Assembly (NCBI RefSeq): GCF_963675165.1
Contig: NC_087390.1
Coordinates: 413,001-477,000, forward strand
Source of the DNA: Halichondria panicea
Lineage: Eukaryota; Porifera; Demospongiae; Suberitida; Halichondriidae
Reading direction: 5' to 3'
DNA: 64,000 bases
Below the pieces are notes generated by a model that saw only the letters and a program-made list of their open reading frames with translations, was not told the DNA's origin and did not search any database. Position numbers and translations under genes: made by a program. Positions 1-11,886 of this stretch are shown here, in pieces; positions within the stretch are counted from its first letter, which is position 1, and every line of letters begins with the position of its first letter.

Positions 1-3000
1 ACAATGGCGTGCATTTTCTTGTCCATAACGTTTCCAAATCGCTTAATACCACAGCGACGAGCGGAGAACTTCTTCATGGATTGCGGAATGAATTGAATAT
101 CAATTTGCTCGAATTTGTTGTCTGAAACGTCAAGGTCTGTTAGATTTGGAGCGAGACACGGAAGTGCCTCAGGGTAGAAAGTGAATTTGTTTTTGGCAAG
201 ATTTAGTTTGCTGAGTGACGAGTAGTCACATGTTTCAATAGCACTAACTGTACTAGTAGCTCCAGGATCTGAGATTGGAGTCACATTGTGGAAGACTGAG
301 GGTTGTCTTCGCAGTGATGATGCATCTTTGACTGAGATGGGATTAACGTAATCCACACCACCTATAACCCTGTCTGCCAGTCCAAACATGCCCGAAGGTC
401 CCCTCGTTGATACCTGAATATCTCTAGAATCCTCCATTGAGTCTTCAGGTTCACACCAAGGTAGAACTGTTAGTTTGTTTTTGCTCAAATCAAGTTCTTG
501 AAGAGACTTACACAACCATAGTGTCTCAGGGATGGAAGTCAGGGAGTTGGACGAAATATTCACTTGCTTGAGTTGTTTAAATTTGAAAACAAAGTCTGGG
601 ATTGCTTTCAACTTGTTGTTCGACACGTCTATAAATGACAGAGACTGAGTGAGAGAATCTACGTCGATATTACTCAAGTTGGGTAATAAGCTCGCTAGTT
701 CGTTATTCGCAACACGAAGCGATTGCAATTTAGGGAGTAACCACACGCAAGACGGTAGCGACTGCAGCTTGTTTCTCGAGATGTTTAAATCCACCAGATT
801 AGTGCATTCCCAGCCCAACAATAGTCCTGCATTCGGAGTCAAGACAGCTTCAGGCAGTTTGGTGATGGCATTTCGAGACAGGTTGATTTCGTGGACTTCG
901 GGCAGTTTGAAAACTTCAATAGGTACTTCAGTAAGACTGTTAGTATCGAGACTAATATCCAAAATTCGATTCGAGTGAACCGTTGTCAGTTGAGGGATTT
1001 CCGGGGTTCCCTCGCGGCGCGATCTCCCGTACGTTCCAGTGTCGCCAGAATCGCTGATTAATACGGGACGAAAAATGACGTCGTCTGAAAACCAAGTTCC
1101 GCTGCATTGTGGGAGGAGTTTGCTGCTCCATAGTAGATGAAGCCAATGCGGAGCACGTTTACCGTACTTTTTCTTTTGTTCTTTTGTAGGTTCCACTAAC
1201 GAACAATCGAACGATAGAATCAACTGCATAAGTTCAGTGTTTTGTAGAAGATGTGCTATTCGACACGACAAACCGCCGGCATCTTTTGCTCCACGCTCCA
1301 GCAATGTACGTACAATGTCTTTCTTGCCGTACACACATGCTTCGGCGAGGGGCGTGACTAACAACTTGTCGAATATCGTATATCCTGAATTGGTATCCTT
1401 TGGCAAAACTTCTAACTTGCCCGTGTGACCGAGAAAAACTCCTATAGACGATTCTCCAGGGGACACAGCACCAGAGATGGAACGAATAGGCCTGCTGCCA
1501 CTGTCTGTACTATCAGTACTAATTTTCCTGTCACTGGGGCGTTGCTTGGGCATGGTGAAAGCATGAACTCGTTCCGAGCCAGCAGGAGGGGATTTCACTT
1601 CGTCTGTTGGGGTGTGTAAACCGCTTGAGGGCGATTCGGACGAATTCGTAAGCGGCTGTTGCAGGTTGGACCATGAGGACGTGGGGGTGGGTGTGGCAGA
1701 GGATTTATTTTGTGAGGGGATAAACTGTTTTTCGGGGGAACAGGGGTCACTCGAGGGTTCGTTTGTTTCGTCAAAGCTCATGTCCGAAGGCAGCATTCGA
1801 CCATGACGTTGCTTTTGAATGAGATGGACTAATTGTTTGTGCGTGTCTTTCGACGGTCTTGCCTCAGGGCTAATCTCGATGTCCTCCGTTGATAGAAGAA
1901 TTTTCACGATTTCAACTGCTCCTTTTTTAACAGCCACGTGGAGGGGGGTCCGCTGTGAACTCTTGATAGCACTGTTAACATTGAGCGTGAGGACATCCTT
2001 GCGTTCTTTCTGGAATTTAATCAGTCGTTCGACAATGTCCGTAAAACCGTAATAGCACGCATTGAAGAGGGGTGTTCGATTCAAATCGTCCATAAAATCC
2101 AGAGTATATTTTTGCTGATGTTTTCCAGCGTTATGCTGTATCACTCTGTCCAGAGCTGTTAAAATAGCATCGACCATTTCGATTTTCCCCCGAGAGCAGG
2201 CGTGATGGAGGGGGGAGCGTTTAGAGTGAGCATCTTGGATGAAGACCAGGTTTGGGGAGTGGCTGAGCAGCATAGTGACAATCTGAAGGTTGTTGTTTCG
2301 ACACGCGATGAGGAGGGGCGTGTCATACGTGTCCAGGTTGTGTAGGGGCTGGTTAGGGGAACGATCGAGGAGGAAGGCGACAGGTTTCTCCAGGTTGTTG
2401 GTAGCGGCTCTGTGAGGGAGGGGGAGGGGGACAAATATAATATCAGTACTTTTATGTATACACGTCTAACGATGTCCAGCGTTAAATAGAGCATCTTTGA
2501 ACGGCCATAACTTTAGTTTCGTTAGTCCAATCACATTGATTTTCTGATTTTCTAAAAGCTTACAATGATGTTAAGAAGGTGTCTTAAAATCAAAAGTCTA
2601 TTTTGGGCTTGTTTTTGTTCCAAAACAGGAAGTTATTGGCCGGTTCCAAAATTGGGATTTGAGCATACCATTTGAAAGAGCTCCTTCTAAGCTTTCAGAA
2701 AATCATAAAATCGTTGAAATTGGATCATCAGAACTCAATTTATAGAGCTGACTTTAACAGTACTTTTTACATGACTAGTACTAACGGTAAGATACACACA
2801 ATTAGAGCAAAGGTAGCCTAGTTATAATTAGCATTTTTTTGCCAATTGTACTGCCCTTTGCAGCTCACTTGGAAGTTTAGGGCAAATAGTAAATTGCAAA
2901 AAACCACTTGAGATAAGTGTAACAGTTTACATAAGTAAACCACAATACTACAATGTATAAGCAAGGAAAAAAGTTTAAATTTTGGAATAGATCAGATCTT

Positions 3001-5464
3001 TGTGTTTTGTTGTTGTAGTTTTTTCACGCTCATGATTTGTTGTAGCTCACGTTAAGTTTTGGCAAATAGTGTATTACAGTAAAATGCAAAAAACCACTTG
3101 AGGTAAGTGTAACAGTTTACAGCTAAACCACAACTTGGCCAGATCTCTATCTATAAGGTACAAAGTTTGGGCTCTAGGGGTAGATTGATTACGATATAAA
3201 CTGCCTAAACTAAAACTATCTTAAAATTGTTGACTGAGAAACAGCCTGCTGCTGAACCAGTCTCCAATTCTCTGCCACTTAATACGCCACTTAACTCCTC
3301 TTAATAAGGATTAGTTTTTCCTGGTTACCCAACTAGTAGTTTATGCTGAATATACTGTAGGTATAGCCAGATGTATATTATAGCCACATAAAGATCTGTT
3401 TCTTAAACTTTGTACCTTGTTCTATAGCATTGTGGTTTACTTGTGTAAACTGTTACACTTATCTCAAGTGGTTTTTTGCAATTTACTATTTGCCCAAAAC
3501 TTCCAAGTGAGCTGCAAAGGGCAGTACCACTAACAAACAACATGCTGTTACGCATAGCAACCCTGACCTGTATAGCAGAGTGTTCTGATAGAAGTCAGTC
3601 CATCTGGTTGCCAAGTCCCTGTGGTCTGGAGGAAGCTGCTCGTACAGCTGGTAGAACTGGTCGAACTTCTCCTCCGCTAACATGGAGTGGAGATCTGCAC
3701 AGATAAGGAAAACATTATACTATTGTGCTAGCATTGAGACGAGAAAAGGCTACTAGAATATGAGATATGGGACACGCTGACCTGACTGACAAAGTGAAAT
3801 TTAAAATTCGTTCGGGGACTCCTTCAGTCGCCATAACTTGAATTCCGTGGAACCAATTTCAACGATTTTCTGATTTTCTGAAAGCTTAGAAAGAGACCTT
3901 TCAAATGGTACCATCAAAGTTCATAATTGAGAGATAAAAGTATTTGCCAATTTAGCTGTACCATGGATTATAGCCCATGGTCCGAGGCCGAAAAATGACA
4001 AATTATGACCCCATCTAAGTTTTGGATTGAAACACATCATTTGAAAGGTTTTTTTCTAAGCTTTCAGAGTATCCTAAAATTGTTGACATTGGATCAACGA
4101 TACTAAAGTTATAGCCATTGAAAGATGTTCAACTACACCCCCCCTTCGTTTAATGATACTTGTGCACAATTATTTGTACAGCAAGTACAATACTATGCAT
4201 ACTATCAGTACGTGCGTACAAAGTACATGTACAATGTACCATATTAGTTACGGCTTGATTGTGTGTGTTTCAGAGTGACAATGTCGATATTCACAACCAA
4301 GGATATATGCTGTGTGGACTAAAGTCTTATAATGAATACACAACGACTCTAGTTAGCCAAGTACACCATAAACGCAGCTAGCCCAATTTTTGCAGGTACA
4401 TACAGATACATCAAAGGGAATGAGCTAAAAAGCTACATTCTCCAATACTTTTATCCTAATGTTAATAATTTATCTATAGACTAAGTGGCACAAGTGGCCA
4501 CATGCATGCACCATGAGACACAGAGTCTGGGAAAAATTAGTAGTAAAAAAATCCCCACAATAAACTATACCCCAAAAAGGAAGTTGCTTTCTAGACTAGT
4601 ATCAAATAAGCATAGCACAATAAATGTAAACTGTTACGTTTATTTATGATGCTCTAAACACATGGAAATTAACCTATCAACTATAGCATGGTTTATTTAT
4701 ATGCATGATGCTCAAAACACATCAACTATAATTTTTCTCAGTAAATGCAAAGTAATGTAGAAAAGTACATTAATTTTATTAGTATATAAATCACAACTGT
4801 ACATATGTATTTAGAAGCATACACACATGTGCAGCTAGTGGTCGGGAAGTCTTAACTAACCATCCACTGGGAACAGCAATAAAAGGTCAAAGTCTATGGA
4901 CAACAATTTCATATGTAGCAGCTACAGTAACAATTGTGGCGAAATTCCTGAATTTATAATAATAATTATGCTGTTGGAGCATGCAAGCAACCCACAATCT
5001 TGTTTTCAAACTTTTTGTTACTTCAGTGCACATGCTCTTCCAACCCTACTCTTCCCCATTTTTTCACAAAATGTTTTTTGCGCTTGTTATAATTATGTAC
5101 ATGTAGGAGTGAGGTTATAGAGTCAAGAAAGCTATATATTTATCTACCAGGAAATGAAAATGTCCTTACACAGCACATAATTGAGGTACCTGCACACACA
5201 CACACACACACATACACCCACACCCCACATACACACACACACACACACTCACCGTCCACTCGTTGTTGCTGTTCCCTGGTCCTCTTTGGTATCTGGAATC
5301 GTGCTATGGCATGATTGAACACTCTCTCACAGTTGACCTTCCCTCGGACCAAGTGGATGGCTTTCTCCTGGCGTGTGTTTCTCAACTCCATTTTAGCACC
5401 GTTCTCGAGGAGAATTTGCAAGCAAAGTTCGTAGCCTTTCCTAGCGGCCAGGTGGAGAGGAGTC

Positions 5465-5496
<32 letters not shown>

Positions 5497-5507
5497 GGTT
5501 GAGTGTG

Positions 5508-5539
<32 letters not shown>

Positions 5540-6737
5540 TGAGTGTGGTGTGTGTGTGTGTGTGTGTATGTGTGTGTGTGTGTGTGTGTGAGTGTGTGGG
5601 TGTGAGTGTGTGTGTGTGTGTGGACGTGGGGGTAGAGTACATGTATGGATATAACAACAATAGTGAGAGAAAATTAACAGCTAAAGGGAGTGCCTAGTTG
5701 CTAGCTGCCTTGGCCTTGCTTCCTTATCTATAATTGCTCTACTTTAACTTTAAATATACTCCACTTGGCTTCTCTATCAAAGTAACTAGGTGAGGTTAAC
5801 TTCCACTAACTCCTAGTCATAGAGCACAGTCTCTCATAAAAAATTTGTGTACAGGCAATATGTAACTTCTAATGTAGTGAATAATAACTATGACTTGTCA
5901 TAATAGCTGGAGGGATTTTGCTAGTTACAAGATCTATGTAATTTATAGCTGGAGGGGTTTTTGCTCATTACACGATCCTGTAATAATAGCTCAATCAGCT
6001 AAAAGCTTGTAATGTATACCCCTAGTCTACCAAAGCCAGAGGGACTAGCTGGAATATGAGACACAGTGCATGAGTATTGTACTGGTTGTCAACTCACCTG
6101 ACAGAGGTCTGGTGGTGCAGAGGTTGCATTCGGGTTGCCTGGAGACAGAGAAATGAAGATATAATTAATAATCCATAAACCATAAACTTGCTAATTTAAT
6201 CCTACAATATGTATCCACAGTATAATATGAGATCAGGCAATAAACTGACCCTCTGAATAAGATGGCATGGATCTCTATAAAGTACAATGCTTTCATAGCT
6301 ACAGCTGTAGCCTTGGTCAAACCACAACATATCAAAGCAACCTGATATATGCACCATGCATCATTTTATATGATTGGATATGCTACCACAACAAGATAGT
6401 TCAATAAATTTCGACAAAGTGTGTGTGTGTGTGTGTGTGTGTGTGTTCTACTCTTGATGTGTGTGTTCGTTGTTTATCTAGTTACTAGTACAAGCACAAT
6501 GTACGTACCTCCGAATGAGAGCAATATCTCAAGACACTCCCAGAGTCCATTAGCGGCAGCTAGATGAACGGACGTCTGTCCACTGTAACGCTTGATAGGA
6601 TGATTGATGAGCTTCACCACTGAACTCGGTGAAAACCTACTCAGGAACGATCGCAGCACCTGTGTTTGTGAATCGTAGGGGTCCCTGTTGAGTAAGAACC
6701 CGAGTTGGTCAATATCTGTGGCATTGTAGGAGGTCAT
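1..6737 (-). CDS. Ankyrin-repeat + leucine-rich-repeat protein, LRRK/ROCO-like N-terminal part (runs off left edge)
   Basis: I read five exons, with every junction in phase: 6737-6509, 6138-6098, 5463-5253, 3694-3568 and 2409 to beyond base 1, giving about 1005 residues. Ankyrin repeats are visible at about residues 50-130 (QTSVHLAAANG, TPLHLAARKGYELCLQILL), 225-380 (SPLHHACSRGKIEMVDAIL, TPLHVAVKKGAVEIVKILL) and 565-590 (TPLAEACVYGKKDIVRTLL). A Ser/Thr/Pro-rich linker covers about 405-525. About nine LRRs follow from about 680 to the edge (VDLNISRNKLQSLP, FIDVSNNKLKAIP, ELDLSKNKLTVLP). Ankyrin followed by LRR is the N-terminal order of LRRK1-type ROCO kinases, which sense and signal in the cytoplasm; the GTPase and kinase parts would lie to the left of the window, so this identity is inference. 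The start is the ATG at 6737. Introns hold MITEs and long CA/TG repeats. It could instead be another ankyrin-LRR protein without a kinase. Confidence 0.8.
2498..2760. repeat. Dispersed foldback-like repeat, copy 1
   Basis: It lies in the last intron read of the ankyrin-LRR gene. A block around GATTTTCTGATTTTCT and AAAGCTTA is followed about 170 bp later by an inverted version (TAAGCTTTCAGAAAATCATA). Related copies are at 3811-4140, 27936-28140 and 61345-61620. No open reading frame of interest is present. Confidence 0.6.
2851..3524. mobile_element. MITE with ~100-bp terminal inverted repeats and TA target duplication
   Basis: The left arm, starting CTGCCCTTTGCAGCTCACTT, reappears as its reverse complement ending at 3524, and the arms match over about 100 bp. 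TA dinucleotides flank both ends (2849-2850, 3525-3526), as in Tc1/mariner-type insertion. A third, partial direct copy of the arm lies at about 3045-3130. There is no transposase frame. The element sits in an intron only 43 bp from exon 4 of the ankyrin-LRR gene. Confidence 0.8.
3811..4140. repeat. Dispersed foldback-like repeat, copy 2 (fullest)
   Basis: It is bounded by CATAACTTGAATTCCGTGGA on the left and by an inverted relative (TTGACATTGGATCAACGATA and following bases) on the right. It carries the same AAAGCTTAGAAA core as the copies at 2498, 27936 and 61345. The rest of this intron, to about 5140, is AT-rich sequence in which I see no gene. Confidence 0.6.
5191..5250. repeat. (CA)n microsatellite abutting a splice donor
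   Basis: An interrupted CA run on the plus strand lies directly downstream of the donor of exon 3 of the minus-strand ankyrin-LRR gene, so the transcript carries GU repeats there. Confidence 0.85.
5464..5622. repeat. (TG)n microsatellite forming a splice acceptor
   Basis: A long interrupted TG tract on the plus strand. In the minus-strand transcript it is a CA tract that ends in the acceptor CTCACAG of exon 3. It takes the place of a normal polypyrimidine tract. Confidence 0.85.
6419..6446. repeat. (TG)n microsatellite in intron 1
   Basis: A short uninterrupted GT/TG run in the first intron of the ankyrin-LRR gene, about 60 bp downstream of the exon 1 donor on the minus strand. Confidence 0.85.
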
Positions 6738-7637
6738 TGTCTAGTCTCTTTCCCACACTCAGAAGCTAGTAGAACACACTTATAGCCAGACTAGCTGAAG
6801 CTTTGGCCGGCTAGCTTCATTGATGATCTTGAGTGTTTCACATAGGGGAGTTACCACGCCCCTCTTTCAATATGGTCATATTGAGGTAGTCTCATAAATA
6901 CACCGCCCTTCTGTTAGGGGCGGCTTATTCCTGAGACTGGTGCAAAGTGAATGGGAATACAGAGAGAAAACTTAGGTTATGTAAAAACCATGCAGACTGA
7001 AATATTTCCATGATATGCATGACTGTGTTAAATTAGCCTCGAATCCAGGCCGATTAAAATACGTATTTTAATCGGCCTGGAACCAGGTTGTGCATGTGTG
7101 CATGTGTCAGCCATCAAAGAGACTATCACGTACTATACTACAATCTAACACCCTATCTGCTACAAATATAAATATCGATGTGTCAATGGATTATCGATAA
7201 TGCAGTTGAGTCGTGCTACCCACCAATAGTTACGGCCGCCTGTATCTTGGCTTTGTGAAAAGGTGTTGTAGCGAAAAGACAATATTGATGTAATATAGAA
7301 ATCAACAATGATAAGTTTCCGGACCGAGGTGTTTATGAATCCTTTGGACAAGTTATAGAGTATGTAAACAACGCTATTAATAGCATGTTATAAGATCTAC
7401 ATGTTCTACTATAAGAACAGTAAAAAATACATTTTGCATTCATAATTATTGTGAACTCCACCACCGCAAACAACATGCACTACTATGTGATCTACACTCT
7501 ATTAAATGGCATTATACTGAATCATCTACTTTCACTAGGTCAGGATGTGGTCCCACAGCAGATGGTTCATGGTCACTTTTATTTAATGCATTATCATGCA
7601 TTAGTTGGTGCTTCTACAGAAGACACACCGCAACAAG
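6738..7637. other. Intergenic region between divergent genes
   Basis: This stretch must hold the 5' ends of the minus-strand ankyrin-LRR gene and the plus-strand membrane protein. I see no convincing gene in it. The notable feature is the palindrome at 7045-7080. Confidence 0.5.
7045..7080. repeat. Perfect 36-bp palindrome, probable TAGCCTCG-family element
   Basis: The sequence is its own reverse complement, centred on TACGTA, with arms beginning CCAGGCCGATTAAAAT. It is preceded by TTAGCCTCGAAT, the terminal motif of the elements at 46015 and 60907. The right-hand terminal motif is degenerate and I found no clear target duplication. Confidence 0.7.
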
Positions 7638-10600
7638 ATGCTACTTCTAGTTCTAGCCACATTACTGGCTGCTTTGGCTCTACACCCAGCTAATGCATAC
7701 CAAGAGTATGCAACAGTCATTGCAGTGTACAATTCTACTGGTGAGTCTGCTATTGTGAATTGTAGCAATGGCACAAACTACCACTACAAAATCAACGATC
7801 TACCACTTGGTAATATCACTAGCGGGACATTATTGAGACTGTGCTCCAAGTCTTTTATACTGACGAAAAATCTGTCGCTCTCTAATCTTGAAAACATTGC
7901 TTTAGTTGGATACAACTCTCCAACAGTGAAATGTGATAAGGAAACAAATCTAGGTATTGTCCTAGGAGCCATTCGCAATCTTGAGCTACATAACTTCACA
8001 GTTGATGGTTGCGGGGTGATGACGACTATTGATTCGAAAGCCGACCATAACATAAAGTCGGGTGTTATCATTCAGTATTCCACTAATATCACTGTGACTG
8101 GTGTCAACATTACAAAAAGTCCTGGGAGTGGTTTGGCCCTGTTTCGCAACAATGGATCGGTCCGAGTTGAAAATTCGGTATTTGAAAAAAATGGGATAGA
8201 TAGGCTAACAGGTGGGAATGGAATTTACATGGAAACTGGGTCTTCGTTCCCTTCAACTTCTACATTAGCAGAATATACGTTTGCCAAATGTGATTTTCTT
8301 TTTAACACTGCCGCAACAGGCAAAGACAATATCATCGCAGGGTTTAGTCGATTCGACAAAGGAGGCGGCCTGTGTGTGTATATCCGTGCCAGTGAAAAGC
8401 ATAAAGTCACCATTTTAAACAGTCGTTTTATAGGAAATCGAGCTGAACATTACGGAGGTGGACTATTCGTTAGCTATCTTGGTAAAGCAAGAGACAACAT
8501 TGTTCGAGTTTTAAATTGTAACTTTTCGCTGAACACTGCAACATTTGGAGGAGGAACATATGGAGGATACCTCCATACACGCTTACAAGGATTAGAAACA
8601 CCACTAAATTGCTCTCATATTTACGAATATCTAAATTTCACAGAAAACCAAGCAACATTTGGAGGAGGGTCTAGTGTTTTTGCTTCAAAGACTTTAAATA
8701 GAAATTCCAATGCACATGTCAACTTTGTGAACTGTACTTGGATGAGGAACATAGGTCAATACGGTGCAGCAGTTACTATTCTCCCTAACGCCTGGAACTT
8801 GTACACAGAAGGTTATTTACCGACTCCAAGGTTCGTAGGCTGTACTATATCCAACAATCATGTGAAATTTAAAACGATGTTCAAGAATGAATATTATGCT
8901 GAGTATTCAAAGGGCTCGGGAGCATTTTATTGTTATGGTCATAATGTTTCATTTGAAAAACAGACACTTATCGAAAACAACCAAGGCTCAGCAATGTACC
9001 TGGGCTCATGCTTAGCCATTTTTTACGAGAATTCTATCACATATTTTGTAAATAACACAGGCTACCAAGGAGGAGCTATATATGAACTATCTTCTGTAGT
9101 GTACGTTCAAGATAATTCTGCTCTCTATTTCTCAGCGAACAAAGCTGAAGACAAAGGTGGAGCCATTTATGAACATTCATTTTTCATGCATATTTACGAT
9201 TACTCCAAGACATGCTTCATTGACTACATCGATAATTTCACAGAAGTGACTGAACGTAACATCTCGGTTACATTTATTGATAACGTTGCCGGTAAGTATG
9301 GCCACTCGATATACACATCTTCTTTGCGACCTTGCTACAATCGTTTTTCTTTTTCTGCCGCAAACCTATCTGTTGACATATTCGACCAAGTCGGTAATTT
9401 CACCTACTTTCCTGAGAACAGATCTATGGAAATCGCAACTGCCATCAATCACTCAAATATTACTGCTGAACATTGGTCAGAGAATCTTCTATTCATCCCT
9501 GGAAAGAGAATGAGGTTACCTTTTGTTGATGTAGACGATTTGAACCAGGCAGTTCGAACAAGCTACTTGGTCACAATTCAAAATGGCTCTAGATCTAATG
9601 TGACTGTTAGTCCAGATTATACTGATATTTCGAATAACATGCTACTTTTGTATGGAAAAGATAGTACCACTGTTACATTATCCGACACATCTTCCCGACA
9701 AATAGCTCTCACTTTTGAAATAACGATGCAGGCCTGTCCTCCAGGTTTCATACATGATGATGTCTCTCAAGGCTGTATATGCTCTGCTGGTTTAAATGAG
9801 AGTTATGCTGGAATTGAACATTGCAAAGTAAGTCTTATGAGAGCTTATAGTAAGTACGGGTACTGGATTGGCTATATGGAGAACAAAACTGAAAATGACA
9901 GCTCGTTAATTTCTGCATACTATAATCCTACTGAAAATTTCTCTAATCCCACTGGGTACGGCCGTCTACTTCCCGAAACAGCTAACAGAACAGAGCTGAA
10001 TGATATTATGTGTAATGAGGCACGGACAGGATTTCTCTGCAGTCAGTGTATGGAGAATATGACAGTTCACTTTCATAGCCGGGAATTTGCATGTAAGTCC
10101 AACAAGTATTGTACCTTTGGCTGGTTGTTTTACATTCTTAGTGAAATAGTTCCTGTCACCATAATCTTCCTTGTGATCATCTATTTTAACATTTCTTTCA
10201 CTTCTGGCCTCGTAAATGGCTTTATATTTTATTGTCAAATGGTCGAAGTGATTCAAATAGTTTCTAATGGCTTCATCTCTTTGTCAGAAACTGCTCAAAT
10301 TGTAAATAAAGTCCATACTTTCATATACTTGAGCACCACCTTAAATTTGTTCTTTCTTGAAGATCTTTCATTTTGCCTGTGGGAAAATGCAAGTGCAATG
10401 TCAATTGCGGCTTTCAGTAATGTTACTCTTTTCTATGCACTCGTTCTTGTGGTTCTTGTTACCTTTGTGTTCAGAAACTGCTCCTTTAGGTGTACATGTA
10501 GACGTAGTTCTTCAGGGTACTTTCCACTGGCACTGAACCCGAATTTTCAAGGCAGCATCCTTCACGGTTTAGCTGCATTCTTGATTCTTTGCTATGCTCA

Positions 10601-11363
10601 TTGTGGCCATTCCTCGTTGCCTTTGCTACTGTCTGTGAGTGTATACAGCAAAGGACCAACTGTTTACCAGACAATGGTGAATGTTCAACCAGATATTGAG
10701 TGGTTTAGTCCTCAGCATTTACCTTATGCAATGCTGTCTCTTCTACTTGTATTTTTCATGCTTTTCTTACCTCCAATTCTTCTGGTTGTGTACCCACTAC
10801 ATTACAAAGTCCTGGCTTTCTTAAGGATTGCCGAATTTCGATGCGTCCAAATTGTGTTTAGTCCTCTGGATAAATTAAAGCCCTTTTTCGATTCGTTTCA
10901 AAGCTGCTTCAAAGACAAATTTCGTTTTTTCTCTGGCCTCTATTTCATTTACAGATTTAGTATGATTGTAATTGTATTCAACCACAGTGCTCAAGTAAGT
11001 TTTTTCTTTATCGAAGTTCAGTTGGTGATTATGCTTACTCTTCACGCTTTATGCCAGCCATACAAAGAACAGTTGCACAATGTGATCGACACTCTCTTAT
11101 TCTGTAATCTTGCTGTCATCAATGCTATCACATATTACAACGTCTCTGCTTCTATGGCAAACGTGAGAGATCTAAACCTCTTGGCAACCACGTGGTTACA
11201 AACGATACTGATCATTTTGCCTCTACCAATCATGTTGGTGTTTCTATTTGCACACACACCTTGTGTACGTGCTTGTCGCAGAACGTCAATAAGTGTTCCT
11301 ATTGAGGAAGATGACTTGCCAGACAGAATGCAGGTCAATTACTACCAAGCAAGGGACAATTAA
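7638..11363 (+). CDS. Single-exon beta-helix ectodomain / multi-TM membrane protein (diverged Pmp-like family member)
   Basis: 1241 residues without an intron. The ATG at 7638 is chosen because it opens a signal peptide (MLLLVLATLLAALALHPANA); the frame extends 11 codons upstream only without an ATG. Residues about 100-620 have right-handed beta-helix character, with repeated GGG/GGA turns (GGGLFVSY, GGGTYGG, GGAIYE) and many N-glycosylation sequons. A Cys-rich stalk follows from about 698 (CPPGF, then GFLCSQCMENMT). Eight or so hydrophobic helices start at about 826 (FGWLFYILSEIVPVTIIFL), and there is a short tail. The order of parts matches the four minus-strand paralogues at 19569-55451, but sequence similarity is low and there is no clean rung array. 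It is presumably a plasma-membrane surface protein; ligand and role are unknown. Confidence 0.85.
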   Translation: MLLLVLATLLAALALHPANAYQEYATVIAVYNSTGESAIVNCSNGTNYHYKINDLPLGNITSGTLLRLCSKSFILTKNLSLSNLENIALVGYNSPTVKCDKETNLGIVLGAIRNLELHNFTVDGCGVMTTIDSKADHNIKSGVIIQYSTNITVTGVNITKSPGSGLALFRNNGSVRVENSVFEKNGIDRLTGGNGIYMETGSSFPSTSTLAEYTFAKCDFLFNTAATGKDNIIAGFSRFDKGGGLCVYIRASEKHKVTILNSRFIGNRAEHYGGGLFVSYLGKARDNIVRVLNCNFSLNTATFGGGTYGGYLHTRLQGLETPLNCSHIYEYLNFTENQATFGGGSSVFASKTLNRNSNAHVNFVNCTWMRNIGQYGAAVTILPNAWNLYTEGYLPTPRFVGCTISNNHVKFKTMFKNEYYAEYSKGSGAFYCYGHNVSFEKQTLIENNQGSAMYLGSCLAIFYENSITYFVNNTGYQGGAIYELSSVVYVQDNSALYFSANKAEDKGGAIYEHSFFMHIYDYSKTCFIDYIDNFTEVTERNISVTFIDNVAGKYGHSIYTSSLRPCYNRFSFSAANLSVDIFDQVGNFTYFPENRSMEIATAINHSNITAEHWSENLLFIPGKRMRLPFVDVDDLNQAVRTSYLVTIQNGSRSNVTVSPDYTDISNNMLLLYGKDSTTVTLSDTSSRQIALTFEITMQACPPGFIHDDVSQGCICSAGLNESYAGIEHCKVSLMRAYSKYGYWIGYMENKTENDSSLISAYYNPTENFSNPTGYGRLLPETANRTELNDIMCNEARTGFLCSQCMENMTVHFHSREFACKSNKYCTFGWLFYILSEIVPVTIIFLVIIYFNISFTSGLVNGFIFYCQMVEVIQIVSNGFISLSETAQIVNKVHTFIYLSTTLNLFFLEDLSFCLWENASAMSIAAFSNVTLFYALVLVVLVTFVFRNCSFRCTCRRSSSGYFPLALNPNFQGSILHGLAAFLILCYAHCGHSSLPLLLSVSVYSKGPTVYQTMVNVQPDIEWFSPQHLPYAMLSLLLVFFMLFLPPILLVVYPLHYKVLAFLRIAEFRCVQIVFSPLDKLKPFFDSFQSCFKDKFRFFSGLYFIYRFSMIVIVFNHSAQVSFFFIEVQLVIMLTLHALCQPYKEQLHNVIDTLLFCNLAVINAITYYNVSASMANVRDLNLLATTWLQTILIILPLPIMLVFLFAHTPCVRACRRTSISVPIEEDDLPDRMQVNYYQARDN

Positions 11364-11886
11364 AACAAATTATAGCTAGTCTACTAGATCCATGTAACTA
11401 TAACTATGAAGCTCTTCTAAACATTTTGAAGTGTAGTCTGTATCTGCTTATGTTGTCGTGTGTGTGCACTTGTGTCCCATTATCCCCCCAAATTTCATTT
11501 GTGTTATCGCCGATCTATTATGATTGTGATGCAGTGCGCGTGCGTGGGCGGCTGGATTTTGCTCTATTGTTGTGGTGAGAGTGATGTGTGCGGCGAGTTT
11601 GTGAGGCTACACTACAATTACCGTATATACCACATGGCCGATATGGCATGGCAATCCACGGGATGTTTCATTATTGATACACTTCTGAGTTCAAGTGTGT
11701 TGTTTGCTGTTGCCTTGAAGAGTGTAGCTAGCTAGCTACGGCGGTACATTTCAGTGAATGTGAGTTAAACAATTGTGTGCGAGGAAGTAGTGTATCTATA
11801 ATAGCAATTGTAGCTAGATCTAAGTCAAAATTGAAAAAATCCTTTTTTTTATACTCTCCAGTTATTAAAGAGAGTTGAGATCTGAT
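11364..11886. other. 3' flank of the membrane protein gene and 5' flank of SOAT
   Basis: AT-rich sequence between two plus-strand genes. A 91-codon frame at 11460-11735 has no recognisable features and I do not call it a gene. No promoter element stands out. Confidence 0.4.

Noticed and set aside
952-1146. 64-codon minus-strand frame, and several plus-strand frames between 649 and 2052
   Set aside because: They are shadows of the long continuous minus-strand exon of the ankyrin-LRR gene, whose frame gives clear LRRs and ankyrin repeats.
5140-5697. Frames encoding runs of His-Thr or Cys-Val
   Set aside because: Direct translations of the CA/TG microsatellite around exon 3 of the ankyrin-LRR gene.
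11460-11735. 91-codon plus-strand frame between the membrane protein and SOAT
   Set aside because: No domain, no splice support and ordinary AT-rich composition; more likely 3' or 5' flank.
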